DNA of 64,000 nt, taken from positions 38,499 through 102,498 of the forward strand of contig JBCCML010000012.1 in NCBI GenBank assembly GCA_039026375.1, given 5' to 3'. Every line of letters starts with the position of its first letter. The first letter of the stretch is position 1. The stretch is from Thermohalobaculum sp039026375. GTDB taxonomy: Bacteria; Pseudomonadota; Alphaproteobacteria; Rhodobacterales; Rhodobacteraceae. Under the pieces are notes generated by a model, which was not told the origin of the DNA, searched no databases, and saw nothing but the letters and a program-made list of their open reading frames with translations. Shown piece after piece: positions 34,733 to 44,222 of the stretch. Both the position numbers and the translations under genes were made by a program.

Positions 34733-35748
34733 GCGCGCACCGGCACGTCTTCGGGGAAGAGCGCTGCGAAATGGCCGGGCGATACCTCGGTCATCGGCGG
34801 CACTTCGCGTTCATAGCGCGATCCCGGCACGTGATTGGGGTTGCGGGTGTGGAAAACGCAGCCCGATGGGCGTTCCAGCGGGCTGGGAATGTCGCCCGGA
34901 ATGGGCGTCAGCGGCGCGTCCAAATCGTCCAGTTTGGGCAGCGCGTTGATCAGGCCCTGGGTATAGGCGTGGGCGGGGTGGCGGATCACATCGCGCACCG
35001 GCCCACTTTCCAGAATGCGGCCCAGATACATCACCGCGACGCGGTCCGCGGTCTGCGCAATCACGCCCAGATCGTGGGTGATGAACAGGATGCCCATGCC
35101 AAATTCAGCCACCAGATCTTTCATCAAATCAATGACTTGAGCCTGGATGGTCACGTCCAAGGCGGTCGTCGGCTCGTCCGCGATCAACAGCTTTGGCCCC
35201 GTCGACAGCGCCATGGCGATCATCGCGCGCTGACGCATCCCGCCCGACAGCTCGAACGCATACTGGTCGATCCGTTTATCGGGATCCTTGATGCCCACGC
35301 GGTCAAGCATGTCGATCGAGTGCCGCTTGGCCCGGCGCTTGTCCATGTCGGTGTGCAACAGCAGTTGCTCGACCATCTGGTCGCCGATGGTGATGGCGGG
35401 CGCGAAACTGGCCATAGGTTCCTGGAAGATCATGCTGATCGCCCCGCCGCGGACCTGGATCATGTCGCGCTCGCGTTTGAGGGACAGCACCTCCAGCGGC
35501 GGCTTATCGGGGACCTGCAGGGTGATACGGCTGGCCGGATCGTAGGCGGTGTTGCGCCCGTTCAGCTGCATCAGCGACTTGGCGGTGACCGACTTTCCCG
35601 AGCCGGATTCCCCAACCAAGCCAAGCACTTCGCCAGGGGCGATGTCAAAGCTGACGTTCTCGACCGCGGTGATCAGCCCCTCGTCCGTCTTGAACCGGAT
35701 GGTCAGATCGCGCACGGACAGCAGGGGGGCCGTCTGGGGCATGCTCAT
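34729..35748 (-). CDS. dipeptide/oligopeptide-type ABC transporter ATP-binding protein (DppD/OppD-like)
   Basis: A 339-residue ABC ATPase with Walker A GLVGESGSGKSVTAKSL, signature ELSGGMRQRAMIAMAL, Walker B LLIADEPTTALDVT and switch FITHDLGVIAQ. The C-terminal oligopeptide/dipeptide domain contains PLTPIPGDIPSPLERPSGC, a Cys-containing region that in some relatives binds an Fe-S cluster. Start and stop both overlap neighbours by four bases (ATGA). With the DppF-like protein it forms the ATPase pair of the importer. Confidence 0.93.
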   Translation of the reverse strand: MSMPQTAPLLSVRDLTIRFKTDEGLITAVENVSFDIAPGEVLGLVGESGSGKSVTAKSLMQLNGRNTAYDPASRITLQVPDKPPLEVLSLKRERDMIQVRGGAISMIFQEPMASFAPAITIGDQMVEQLLLHTDMDKRRAKRHSIDMLDRVGIKDPDKRIDQYAFELSGGMRQRAMIAMALSTGPKLLIADEPTTALDVTIQAQVIDLMKDLVAEFGMGILFITHDLGVIAQTADRVAVMYLGRILESGPVRDVIRHPAHAYTQGLINALPKLDDLDAPLTPIPGDIPSPLERPSGCVFHTRNPNHVPGSRYEREVPPMTEVSPGHFAALFPEDVPVRA

Positions 35749-36968
35749 CGTTTGTCCCCATAGGGGTCGGCGGCGTCACGCAGGCCGTCGCCCACGAAGA
35801 CGAAGGCCAGGACCAGCACGACGAAGAAAACGGCGGGGATCGCCTCCCACTGATAGTTCATCAGGACGTCCGCTTCTGAGACGTTCTTGAGCATCACGCC
35901 CAGCGAGTTGACGGGGTCCTTCAGGCCCAGGCCGATGAAGCTGAGCGCGGTTTCAGACAGCACCATGTACGGGAATGAAATCACCAAATCGACGATGATG
36001 TACGAGGTGAAGCTGGGCAGCAGGTGACGTCGGATGACATGGCTGGCCGAGGCGCCGCATAGCTGGGCGGCCAGCACGTATTCCTGGCTGCGTTCTGCCA
36101 ATAGGTGAGTTCTTATGCGACGCGCGAGCGTGGGCCAGCCGATTAAGCCAAGTATCGATGCAATCACGAAGAACCGCGTTTCAGCAGTCATACTTGGTGC
36201 ATACTCGAACAGGATTGCCGATATCGCCATGAATAGCGGGATCGCGGGAACTGTTCGGATGGCGTCTGTGATCATCTGGATGACGCTATCGATCCAGCCG
36301 CCGAAATAGCCCGATATCCCGCCGATAATCAGCGCCAGAACGAAGGCGATCAGCACACTGAGCGTCCCCACCGCCATCGATGTCCAGATGGCATGGAGGG
36401 TTCGGCTGAACAGATCCTTGCCCTCGCCGTCGGTGCCGAACAGGTGCACGAAGCCGTCGTCGATGCCGAATACGTGGGTCGAGAAGGTGATACCGTCCCA
36501 CTTCATGTCGAAGGTCTCGCCTGGCAGGTCGACCTCGAACGCAAGGTAGCTGTACTGCCATCCCTGCACCCAGAACTGGATGTAGCGGCGGGTTTCGATG
36601 TCGACGACCGGCGTGCGCCTCAGCGTCGCCATGTCCAGTTCCATCTTCACGCCGTGCAGGAACGGGCGCGCCGAACAGCCGTTGTGGTCGCAGAACATGG
36701 GCATCTGCGGGGCGCCGTTCAGATAGCCCTTATCGCGGCCAGCGATTGTCGGGTCGTAGGGCGAGAGGAACGGCGCGAAGAAGCCCGCCAGGATCAGCAC
36801 GAACAGCACACAGGCCGCCACCATGGCGGTGCGGTTCTTGCGGAAGCGCGCGCGGACCAGCTGGCCCTGACTGGCGGTAAAATAGGCTTCCTTGGCGCGG
36901 TCGCGGGCCTTTTCGGCCTTCCCTTGGGGGGCGGTGAGGCCCGCGGAAGGCTCGGTGGTGGTGGTCAT
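35745..36968 (-). CDS. dipeptide/oligopeptide-type ABC transporter permease (DppC/OppC-like)
   Basis: A 407-residue inner-membrane permease. An N-terminal cytoplasmic tail and first helix (TAMVAACVLFVLILAGFFAP) precede a large periplasmic insertion of about 130 residues, then five helices. The EAA-type coupling loop is near AAQLCGASASHVIRRHLLP. Most OppC proteins are about 300 residues, so the extra domain (about 75-205), containing the two Cys of MFCDHNGCSARPF, is distinctive and probably contacts the large binding protein. ATGA overlap with the DppD-like gene; 12 bases from the upstream permease gene. Confidence 0.92.
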   Translation of the reverse strand: MTTTTEPSAGLTAPQGKAEKARDRAKEAYFTASQGQLVRARFRKNRTAMVAACVLFVLILAGFFAPFLSPYDPTIAGRDKGYLNGAPQMPMFCDHNGCSARPFLHGVKMELDMATLRRTPVVDIETRRYIQFWVQGWQYSYLAFEVDLPGETFDMKWDGITFSTHVFGIDDGFVHLFGTDGEGKDLFSRTLHAIWTSMAVGTLSVLIAFVLALIIGGISGYFGGWIDSVIQMITDAIRTVPAIPLFMAISAILFEYAPSMTAETRFFVIASILGLIGWPTLARRIRTHLLAERSQEYVLAAQLCGASASHVIRRHLLPSFTSYIIVDLVISFPYMVLSETALSFIGLGLKDPVNSLGVMLKNVSEADVLMNYQWEAIPAVFFVVLVLAFVFVGDGLRDAADPYGDKR

Positions 36969-36980
36969 GGCCGCCCCTCC

Positions 36981-37985
36981 CTACCCGATCAGGCCGCGGC
37001 GGACGCGCGGGTCGAACAGCGCCAGCGCGATATCCGTGATGAAGTTGATGAACACGATCGAGGCGGTCAGCAGGAAGATGATCGCCCCCGCCAATTGCTG
37101 GTCATTCGACCGCGCCAGCGCCTCGTAGAGCAGCGCGCCTGCCTCGGTCAGCACCAGGATCAGCGCAACAACTGGCAGCTCGTTGAAGATCCGATTGAGG
37201 TCAAACCCCAGCGAGTTGATCACCGGCCCCATCGCGTGCCGCGCCGGATAGCGCCACAAAAGCCGCCGCCCGGTAATGCCCCGCGCCGCGGCCGCCGTGA
37301 CGTAGAGCTTGCCCACCTCGTCCAGCATCAGCGCGCGCACCGTCTGCAGCGCAAAGGCCGTCGCCGACCAGCCCAGTACGAAGATCGGCAACCAGGCCCG
37401 ACTGATGAAATCGACGAATTTGTCCCAGTTCCAGGGCGCGTTTCGGAACTCGGCCGAGAAGATCCCCACCAACAGCGTATCGAAGTACGACGCCACCAAG
37501 ATCAGCAGGATCAGCGCCAGCAGAAAGTTCGGGATCGCCAGACCCAGATAGCTGACAAAGCGCAGCGAGTTGTTGAAGAACGGGCTGTGTGAGGCCGCGG
37601 CATAGATACCGACTGGCACCGCGATCGCATAAGCCAGCAGCAGCGCCGCCAGACAAAGGCCCAATGAAATCCAAAACTTATCGGCCAGCAGATCGTTGAT
37701 GCTGACCCGCAGGATACAGCTGTCGCCAAAGTCCCCGCGGAAGAACACGTTGCCCATCCAGCTGCCCCAACGCACCAGGAAGGGCTGGTCCAGACCCAGC
37801 CGCACCCGCTCGGCGTCGATGTCTGCCTGGGTGATCTGGCTGCCCTGGGTGTTCTTGAAGGCGACGTAGCGTTCGGCGCAGTCGGCGGGCACCATCTCCA
37901 TCAGCGAGAAGACGATCAGCGACACCGTCATCAGCGTCACGATGGCCATGAAGGCCCGTGTCAGAGCGAACTGCAGAAAGCGCAC
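36981..37985 (-). CDS. dipeptide/oligopeptide-type ABC transporter permease (DppB/OppB-like)
   Basis: A 334-residue permease with six helices. It opens RFLQFALTRAFMAIVTLM and has a periplasmic loop in which Cys34 (PADCAERYV) and Cys93 (GDSCILRVS) may pair. The EAA-like coupling loop is around YVTAAAARGITGRRLLWRYP. It dimerises with the DppC-like permease. A hairpin with a T-run separates it from the binding-protein gene upstream, so membrane components are probably made in smaller amounts than the binding protein. Confidence 0.92.
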   Translation of the reverse strand: MRFLQFALTRAFMAIVTLMTVSLIVFSLMEMVPADCAERYVAFKNTQGSQITQADIDAERVRLGLDQPFLVRWGSWMGNVFFRGDFGDSCILRVSINDLLADKFWISLGLCLAALLLAYAIAVPVGIYAAASHSPFFNNSLRFVSYLGLAIPNFLLALILLILVASYFDTLLVGIFSAEFRNAPWNWDKFVDFISRAWLPIFVLGWSATAFALQTVRALMLDEVGKLYVTAAAARGITGRRLLWRYPARHAMGPVINSLGFDLNRIFNELPVVALILVLTEAGALLYEALARSNDQQLAGAIIFLLTASIVFINFITDIALALFDPRVRRGLIG

Positions 37986-38060
37986 GCTGGATCCCCTCTA
38001 TGATCCCCCGCTCACGGTGCGGGCAGCTTCACGCCATGTCAATCGGCGTTTCGCACGTGC

Positions 38061-38093
38061 AAAAAAGTTGGGGCGGACCGAAGCCCGCCCCAA
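38061..38093 (-). terminator. hairpin with T-run after the binding-protein gene (attenuating terminator)
   Basis: On the minus strand TTGGGGCGG pairs with CCGCCCCAA across an 8-nt loop and is followed by AACTTTTTT. It sits 5 bases after the binding-protein stop and before the permease genes. Partial termination would raise binding protein over membrane subunits, a common feature of ABC operons. Confidence 0.75.
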
Positions 38094-38098
38094 GATCG

Positions 38099-40141
38099 TC
38101 ACTCGTCCAACCACCACTGGGTGCCCCGGTAGGGGTACGTGCGGTAGTACTCGTAGGACCAGGTTTTGAACTCGGTGAAGTTCTGCAGCTCGTTCTTGGC
38201 GTAGATTGGGTTCGGCGCCGAAACTGTGCCGATGAACAGCAATTGCTCGGCCATGGTGCCAGCCAGCTTTTCACCCAGGGCTGCCTGCGCGTCCGAGCCC
38301 GGAACGGCCTGTTGGAACGCTTCGATATCCGAGATCATGTCCGTGGCCCAAGCCGGTGGCTCGATGCCTTCGGTCCCGCCAGAATCGACCCAAGAGGCCC
38401 AGAGCATGCCAACGCGGCTGCCGAAATAGTTCTCGTAGGGAGGCACCCACAGCTCGTTATTACCCAACACGATGGCAACGGGCTGACCCTTTTGCCACAT
38501 GATGACGTCCAGCTGGTTGGCCGACTGAGCCGAGCGATACTCGTCAGGTGTGACCTCTTTGACCTGGGTCGCGATGCCCACATCCGCCCAATTCTGGCCG
38601 ACGAACTCGACAACCGCTTGGCTGATGCCTTGGGTCGAGAACTGGATGTTCAGGGTCAGTGACTCGCCATTCGGCAGTTCGCGGAAGCCGTCACCGTCGG
38701 TGTCGACCATGCCGATTGCATCCAGCAGCGCCTTGGCCTGGTCCGGATCGTAGTCGGTCATGTGGCTCAGCCACTTTTCGTCAACGAACTCCGGCTTCGG
38801 CGAGAAGCCGATGTACTGCTGGGGGCTGCCCAAGCCGAAGAAGACGGTTTCGTTCAACTCGGATCGGTTCATGGCCATGGACATTGCCTGACGGAACCGA
38901 ACATCGCTGAAGACAGCGCGCTTGCCTTCGTCTTCCGAGGTGACGTTAAAGCCAAAGACCGGCATGGCCACGGTAGGTTTCAGGAAGATGCGGTAGCCGC
39001 CCGATTCCTGGCCTTCCAGCAGCTGAGGCGCCGATGGCAGCTGAACGGACTGCGACTTGTAATCAACCTCGCCGTTGACCAGCTTCAGGATCCGCACCTC
39101 GTTTTCGTTGATGTAGACCTCGTTCTGACGCGAGATGTACGGCAGCTGATTGCCGGCCGTATCGACCTGGTGGAAGTAGGGGTTGGCCACCAGCGTCCGG
39201 CCTTCGGTCGTGTCGGTGATATAGATGTGGCTTTCCAGGGTCGGCTGGGTCGCATAGGGCAGCGTCGCCGCCAGGGCCGCATCCCGCAGCATCGGCGTCG
39301 GCGTGTCCGTCCAGTCCGACTGGCCGAAATAGAAGTTCACCAGCGCGTAGCCGTTCTCAAAACCCAGGGCCTGTGCCTTGGCGTCGGCATCGTCGCTGAT
39401 TGCCGGGTGATAGGCGCCCAGGAAGTGCTTGGGCTGGAAGGGCTGGCTGTAGCTGTTGGCAAAGTGCGCCAGGAAGCCGGGCTTGGGCGCGGCCATTTCG
39501 AAGCGGACTTCGGTGTCGGAGACGACGACGACGTTCATCTTCTCGCCGCCAGCCAGCAAGAAGTCCTTGGGCTTGGCGATGACGTTTTCGTCGAAATTGA
39601 GATTATCGTACCAGAACTTGACGTCATGGGCGGTGAACGGCGCGCCATCCGACCATTTGTGACCTTCGCGCAGGAAGAAGGTCAGATGAGTGAAATCATC
39701 GTTCCAGGTCCACCCTTTAGCAATATTGGGGACGATCGCGTTCAGGTCATCCGAGAAGCGCACGAAGTTGACGTGCCGGATCGACAGGAAGTCCGAAGTG
39801 CCGGCTTCCGTGGCGTTCGACAGCGCGTCCAGCGTGCCGCCGTACTGGCCGATCGAGTCGTAGGGCACGACGACCAGCGGCTCGGCCGGCAGACGCTCGG
39901 ACAGCGGGGGCAGATCGGGGTTGCCCTGGATCTCGCCGTTCAGCCCGGCGATTTCAGGGTTTTCCTGGAAGGTCAGCGTGCAGCTGGCCGCTTCCTGGAA
40001 CTCGGAAAGTTCATACTGCTGCGGGTAGGCGCCGGCGGCGACGCCCTGCATGTCGCCCAACGTAATGGGCGGGCAGTCGGCCGCGTGTGCGCCGGCGGCA
40101 AAGCACAGGCTTGCCGCAGTCGCCAGTAATAGTCGTTTCAT
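38099..40141 (-). CDS. extracellular solute-binding protein family 5 (peptide/nickel type), long form
   Basis: A 680-residue periplasmic binding protein with signal peptide (KRLLLATAASLCFAAGAHA, cleavage before ADC). Family 5 segments include LTFFLREGHKWSDGAPFTAHD and FSDVRFRQAMSMAMNR. At 680 residues it is about 150 longer than DppA/OppA; the extra sequence near the N-terminus (residues 20-110) belongs to a long subfamily in marine alphaproteobacteria. The substrate could be a peptide, opine or quaternary-ammonium-type compound; neighbouring sulfatase suggests a link to sulfated organic nutrients (inference). First transporter gene of the operon, 119 bp after the sulfatase gene. Confidence 0.92.
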   Translation of the reverse strand: MKRLLLATAASLCFAAGAHAADCPPITLGDMQGVAAGAYPQQYELSEFQEAASCTLTFQENPEIAGLNGEIQGNPDLPPLSERLPAEPLVVVPYDSIGQYGGTLDALSNATEAGTSDFLSIRHVNFVRFSDDLNAIVPNIAKGWTWNDDFTHLTFFLREGHKWSDGAPFTAHDVKFWYDNLNFDENVIAKPKDFLLAGGEKMNVVVVSDTEVRFEMAAPKPGFLAHFANSYSQPFQPKHFLGAYHPAISDDADAKAQALGFENGYALVNFYFGQSDWTDTPTPMLRDAALAATLPYATQPTLESHIYITDTTEGRTLVANPYFHQVDTAGNQLPYISRQNEVYINENEVRILKLVNGEVDYKSQSVQLPSAPQLLEGQESGGYRIFLKPTVAMPVFGFNVTSEDEGKRAVFSDVRFRQAMSMAMNRSELNETVFFGLGSPQQYIGFSPKPEFVDEKWLSHMTDYDPDQAKALLDAIGMVDTDGDGFRELPNGESLTLNIQFSTQGISQAVVEFVGQNWADVGIATQVKEVTPDEYRSAQSANQLDVIMWQKGQPVAIVLGNNELWVPPYENYFGSRVGMLWASWVDSGGTEGIEPPAWATDMISDIEAFQQAVPGSDAQAALGEKLAGTMAEQLLFIGTVSAPNPIYAKNELQNFTEFKTWSYEYYRTYPYRGTQWWLDE

Positions 40142-40260
40142 GGGTACACCCCCTGGTGAGATTGCTCTGAAGATCGGTACATCGGCTCCACAACGGATTT
40201 GTGTCAGCAGCAGGGTCGCAGAGTCAAACTGCCCGAGGCAGCAATGGCGAAGAAATTAAC

Positions 40261-41769
40261 CTAATTCCGCGGGTCGGACCCCCGGGGTGGCAAGATCGAA
40301 GTGGACCAGGCGGTGTAATCCTCGCCGGCCCGGCACCAGCGCTGGTCGTCGGGGGTGGCCACGTAATCCCATTTGGGCGGGGTGCCGACACCGTGGGCCC
40401 GGCGGATCAAAAGGCGGCGGGCGATGGACAGGTCGATCTGGGCGCGCAGGTCGGCGGGATCCCAGATGGTGAGAAGTTCGGATTTCAGGGCGTCGAGGAT
40501 GTCCACGTGGGCCGGATCGTTGGCCAAATCCTGTAATTCGTTGGGGTCTTTAGTGATATCGTATAACTGTGCGGGGTGCTCTTCGCCCCATATCAATTTC
40601 ATCGCCCCCCGCCGGACCATGAACACCGGTGCCGCCAACCCATCCGACATCACTTCGGACACGGCAGAATCGTCCGGTCCTGTCCCCCCAGACAGTGCGG
40701 GCGACAGATCCCGGCCCTCCATTGGCTCGACGGCAGTGTCAGCGCAGCCCGCCAGCGACATCAGCGTGGGCGCCAGATCCATCAGCGTGACGTTTTCTGC
40801 GCGCGCAGCCGTGGCGACACCTGGCCCTGCGAAGATCATTGGCACCCGGGCGGACCACTCGTAGAAATGGCGTTTGAACCAGATCCCGCGCTCGCCGAGC
40901 ATTTCGCCGTGGTCACCCAGAATGATCACGATGGTGTCGTCTTGCAGTCCGGCGCGGGCCAGCACCCCCATCAGGCGCCCAACCTGGTCATCCACGTAGG
41001 ATACCGAGCCCAGATAGGCCCGTCGCGCCCGTCGCACGGTCTCGTCCGGGAAATCCTTGTCGAGGGCGTGGCGGTCGAAAATGTACTGAGTTAGCGGGTC
41101 CCGCGCCTGCGAGGGCATGCGCCCCACGGTTGGCAAAGGGATCGGCGTATCAGCATAGCGCTCCCAATGCTCGGTCTGGCAGTAATAGGGATCATGGGGG
41201 TGCGTCAGCGAGACAAACAAGCAAAATGGTTGCGCAGGGGCGCGGGCAATGTCCCACAGATGCTGCTCCGCCTGGAAAACGGCCAATTCGTCATAGTCCA
41301 GCTGCACAGTGCGCTCGGCGATCCCGCAAGAGGTGACGGCCCGGTCATCCGATCGGTTCTTCTCATCCCGGGTCTCCAGGTTTTCGGTCCAAGTGAAATC
41401 GCCGGGATAAATGTCTGTGGTCAGGCGATGCTCGAACCCGTGCAGCTGATCGGCCCCGACGAAGTGCATCTTGCCAGATAGCGCCGTGCGGTAACCGGCT
41501 GCACGCAGGTAATGCGCAAACGTAGGGATAGTAGAGGGCAGCTCTGCCCCGTTGTCATAAGCCCCAATCCTGCTGGCCAGCCGACCCGTCATCATCGACA
41601 TACGGGACGGCCCGCAGAGGGGATAAGAACAGTAGGAGTTCTGGAAAACGGTGCCCTGGGCCGCCAGCGCATCCATATGGGGCGTTTTGGCCAACGGGTT
41701 ACCATACGCGCTAAGCACGGTTGAGGTCAGCTGATCGGCTTGGATCATAAGGAAATTTGGACGGGTCAT
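40261..41769 (-). CDS. betC: choline-sulfatase-like type I sulfatase
   Basis: A 502-residue sulfatase. The formylglycine motif is LCGPSRMSMMTG with Cys52 as the residue to be oxidised. The metal site includes ADQL near residue 11 and LGDHGEMLGERG near 286. The segments YDNGAELPSTIPTFAHYL and ALSGKMHFVGADQLHGF match choline sulfatase BetC closely as recalled, so choline-O-sulfate is the best substrate guess; another sulfate ester is possible. No signal peptide, hence cytoplasmic, as for BetC. The gene is upstream of the ABC importer on the same strand and probably co-transcribed. No formylglycine-generating enzyme gene is in the window. Confidence 0.83.
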   Translation of the reverse strand: MTRPNFLMIQADQLTSTVLSAYGNPLAKTPHMDALAAQGTVFQNSYCSYPLCGPSRMSMMTGRLASRIGAYDNGAELPSTIPTFAHYLRAAGYRTALSGKMHFVGADQLHGFEHRLTTDIYPGDFTWTENLETRDEKNRSDDRAVTSCGIAERTVQLDYDELAVFQAEQHLWDIARAPAQPFCLFVSLTHPHDPYYCQTEHWERYADTPIPLPTVGRMPSQARDPLTQYIFDRHALDKDFPDETVRRARRAYLGSVSYVDDQVGRLMGVLARAGLQDDTIVIILGDHGEMLGERGIWFKRHFYEWSARVPMIFAGPGVATAARAENVTLMDLAPTLMSLAGCADTAVEPMEGRDLSPALSGGTGPDDSAVSEVMSDGLAAPVFMVRRGAMKLIWGEEHPAQLYDITKDPNELQDLANDPAHVDILDALKSELLTIWDPADLRAQIDLSIARRLLIRRAHGVGTPPKWDYVATPDDQRWCRAGEDYTAWSTSILPPRGSDPRN

Positions 41770-41862
41770 CGGGGCACTCGCTGGATATGTCTGTCCGCAC
41801 AGTGCCGCGGCCCCGCAGCTTTGTCATGAGCCGAGTATTCCGCGGCCTTAGCGACGCAAACG

Positions 41863-41887
41863 AAAAGGGCGCACCGATGGCACGCCC
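41863..41887 (-). terminator. intrinsic terminator of katG
   Basis: On the minus strand GGGCGTGCC and GGTGCGCCC form a 9-bp stem (two wobble pairs, ATC loop) followed by TTTTCG. It lies 25-50 bases after the katG stop and before the sulfatase gene, separating the two units. Confidence 0.7.
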
Positions 41888-41912
41888 CTCCCGACTTATG
41901 AATGGCCTCAGA

Positions 41913-44114
41913 TCAGGCGACGTCGAACCGATCCGCCATCATCACCTTGTTCCAGGCGGCAATGAAGTCGTTCACAAACTTCTCGCCAGCGTCAGCCTGG
42001 GCGTAGACCTCGGCCAAAGCACGCAGCTGAGAATTCGATCCGAAGACCAGATCGACCCGAGTGCCGGTCCATTTCACGTCACTTGTGGCACGGTCCACAC
42101 CCTGGAACGTCTCGGCACCGGGATCGGCTTTCCACTCGACGCCCATGTCCAGCAGGTTGACGAAGAAGTCGTTCGTCAACTGCCCGGCACGGTCCGTCAG
42201 TACGCCATGGCTAGATCCGCCAGCGTTCGCGCCCAGGGCACGCATGCCACCAACCAGCACGGTCATTTCCGGCCCGGTCAACGTGATCAGCTGGGCCTTG
42301 TCGACCAACAGTTCTTCCGCAGAGACGTTGAACTCTCCGGAAAGGTAGTTCCGGAAACCGTCGGCCAGCGGCTCCAGAGGCGCGAAGCTTTCGGCATCGG
42401 TCTGTTCATCCACGGCGTCGCCACGGCCCGGCGTAAATGGCACGGTGACGTCGTGGCCGGCATCCTTGGCCGCCTTCTCAACGGCGGCGCAGCCGCCTAG
42501 CACAATCAAGTCAGCCATTGAGACTGGCTTGCCGAAAGCTGTTCGCACACCTTCCAGCGCGCTCAGCACCTTGGCCAACTGCGCCGGATCGTTTGCTTCC
42601 CAGTCCTTCTGCGGGGCCAAACGCACGCGGGCACCATTGGCACCGCCGCGCTTGTCCGATCCACGGTAGGTGGAGGCGGACGCCCAAGCGGCCATGACCA
42701 ATTCCTGCACTGACAGGCCGGTGGTCAGGATATGCTCCTTCAGCGCCGCGATTTCATCGGCTGACGGCACATACTCGGGTGCTGGGACAGGATCCTGCCA
42801 GATCAGGTCCTCCTCCGGAACTTCATCGCCCAGGTAGCGGACCTTCGGCCCCATGTCTCGGTGCAGAAGTTTGAACCAGGCCCGAGCAAAGGCGTCCTGA
42901 AACTTCTCGTGGTTGTCGCGGAAGTCTTCCGAGATCTTGCGGTAAGCTGGATCTTCGCGCAGGGCGATGTCCGCTGTGGACATAAAGATCGGCACCTTCT
43001 TCGAAGGATCTGCCGCGTCGGGGGCCATGTCCTCTTCCGCCAGGTTTTCCGGCGTCCAGACCCAGGCACCAGCCGGGCTCTTCTCCAGCTTCCAGTCGTA
43101 CTTCAGCAGGACGTCGAAATACTTGTCATCCCAAGCCGTCGGGTTCGGCGTCCAGGCGCCTTCCAGGCCCGAGGTGATGGTGTCACCGCCCTTGCCCGAC
43201 TTGTAGGACGACATCCAGCCAAAGCCCTGTGCCTCGATGGCAGCGCCTTCCGGCTCGGTCCCAACGTGGGCCGGGTTGCCCGCACCGTGCATCTTGCCAA
43301 ACGTGTGGCCACCGGCGACCAAAGCCACCGTTTCCTCATCGTTCATGGCCATCCGGGCGAAGGTCACGCGGATGTCGTGCGCCGACCCGTGCGGGTTCGG
43401 GTTCCCGTCCGGACCTTCCGGATTGACGTAGATCAGCCCCATGTGAACGGCGCCCAGCGGGTTTTCCAGCATGGAGGCACCCGCATCAGCACTGGTGAGG
43501 TTACGCTCGCCCGAATAGCGGCTGTTCGGGTTACCCGACGGGGCCAGCCACTCGGTCTCGGCACCCCAGTTGGTGTCCTCCTCGGGCTCCCAGACGTCCT
43601 CGCGCCCGCCACCGAACCCAAACGTCTTACCGCCCATCGACTCGATGGCGACATTGCCAGCCAGCACCAGCAGATCCGCCCAGGAAATCGAGTTGCCGTA
43701 CTTCTGCTTGATCGGCCACAGCAGGCGGCGGGCCTTGTCCAGGTTGCCGTTATCCGGCCAGGAGTTTAGCGGCGCAAAGCGCTGCATGCCCGTGCCAGCG
43801 CCACCCCGGCCGTCGCCGGTCCGATAGGTGCCAGCGGCGTGCCAGGTCATCCGGATGAAAAGGCCTCCATAGTGACCGTAGTCGGCCGGCCACCAGTCCT
43901 GGCTGTCTGTCATCAGCGCCGTCAGGTCCTGTTTCAGCGCCTTCAGGTCAAGCTTCTTGAATGCCTCGGCATAGTTGAAGTCCGGGTTCATCGGGTTCCC
44001 GGCGGCCGGGTTCTGATGCAGGATCTTCAAGTTAAGTTGGTTGGGCCACCAGTCGCGGTTACCACGCCCGCCAAATCCAGTGTGAATCACGGGACATTTG
44101 ATATCGCCGTCCAT
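41913..44114 (-). CDS. katG: catalase-peroxidase KatG
   Basis: A 733-residue bifunctional haem catalase-peroxidase that removes hydrogen peroxide. The distal site is IRMTWHAAGTYR with Arg88, Trp91 and His92; the proximal haem ligand is His270 in GGHTFGKMHGAG. The Met-Tyr-Trp adduct needed for catalase activity can be formed by Trp91, Tyr229 (GLIYVNPEG) and Met255 (FARMAMND). Two homologous halves give full length. It is divergent from sdhC over 313 bp containing two inverted repeats, one close to the katG promoter region. A terminator follows the gene. Confidence 0.97.
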   Translation of the reverse strand: MDGDIKCPVIHTGFGGRGNRDWWPNQLNLKILHQNPAAGNPMNPDFNYAEAFKKLDLKALKQDLTALMTDSQDWWPADYGHYGGLFIRMTWHAAGTYRTGDGRGGAGTGMQRFAPLNSWPDNGNLDKARRLLWPIKQKYGNSISWADLLVLAGNVAIESMGGKTFGFGGGREDVWEPEEDTNWGAETEWLAPSGNPNSRYSGERNLTSADAGASMLENPLGAVHMGLIYVNPEGPDGNPNPHGSAHDIRVTFARMAMNDEETVALVAGGHTFGKMHGAGNPAHVGTEPEGAAIEAQGFGWMSSYKSGKGGDTITSGLEGAWTPNPTAWDDKYFDVLLKYDWKLEKSPAGAWVWTPENLAEEDMAPDAADPSKKVPIFMSTADIALREDPAYRKISEDFRDNHEKFQDAFARAWFKLLHRDMGPKVRYLGDEVPEEDLIWQDPVPAPEYVPSADEIAALKEHILTTGLSVQELVMAAWASASTYRGSDKRGGANGARVRLAPQKDWEANDPAQLAKVLSALEGVRTAFGKPVSMADLIVLGGCAAVEKAAKDAGHDVTVPFTPGRGDAVDEQTDAESFAPLEPLADGFRNYLSGEFNVSAEELLVDKAQLITLTGPEMTVLVGGMRALGANAGGSSHGVLTDRAGQLTNDFFVNLLDMGVEWKADPGAETFQGVDRATSDVKWTGTRVDLVFGSNSQLRALAEVYAQADAGEKFVNDFIAAWNKVMMADRFDVA

Positions 44115-44172
44115 CGTTGCTCCCTACAGGTTGCTGCGTTCTACCGCCGACGGGCGACTCACCCTGACCGAC

Positions 44173-44199
44173 AGTTTAGAATTGATCTCGTTCCAAACT
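44173..44199. promoter_or_regulatory. inverted repeat AGTTTAGA/TCCAAACT upstream of katG
   Basis: Arms of 8 bp (7 matching) separated by 11 bp, 60-85 bases upstream of the katG start. TTTAGAA half-sites resemble the iron-control (Irr/ICE) motif of alphaproteobacteria, but the spacer is longer than I recall for ICE, so the assignment is only tentative. OxyR is another candidate regulator for katG. Confidence 0.4.
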
Positions 44200-44222
44200 A
44201 GCGTCCACAGCGGCCGAGGTGA

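Noticed and set aside
38762..40129. 455-codon plus-strand frame
   Set aside because: Antisense to the solute-binding protein gene and compositionally biased.
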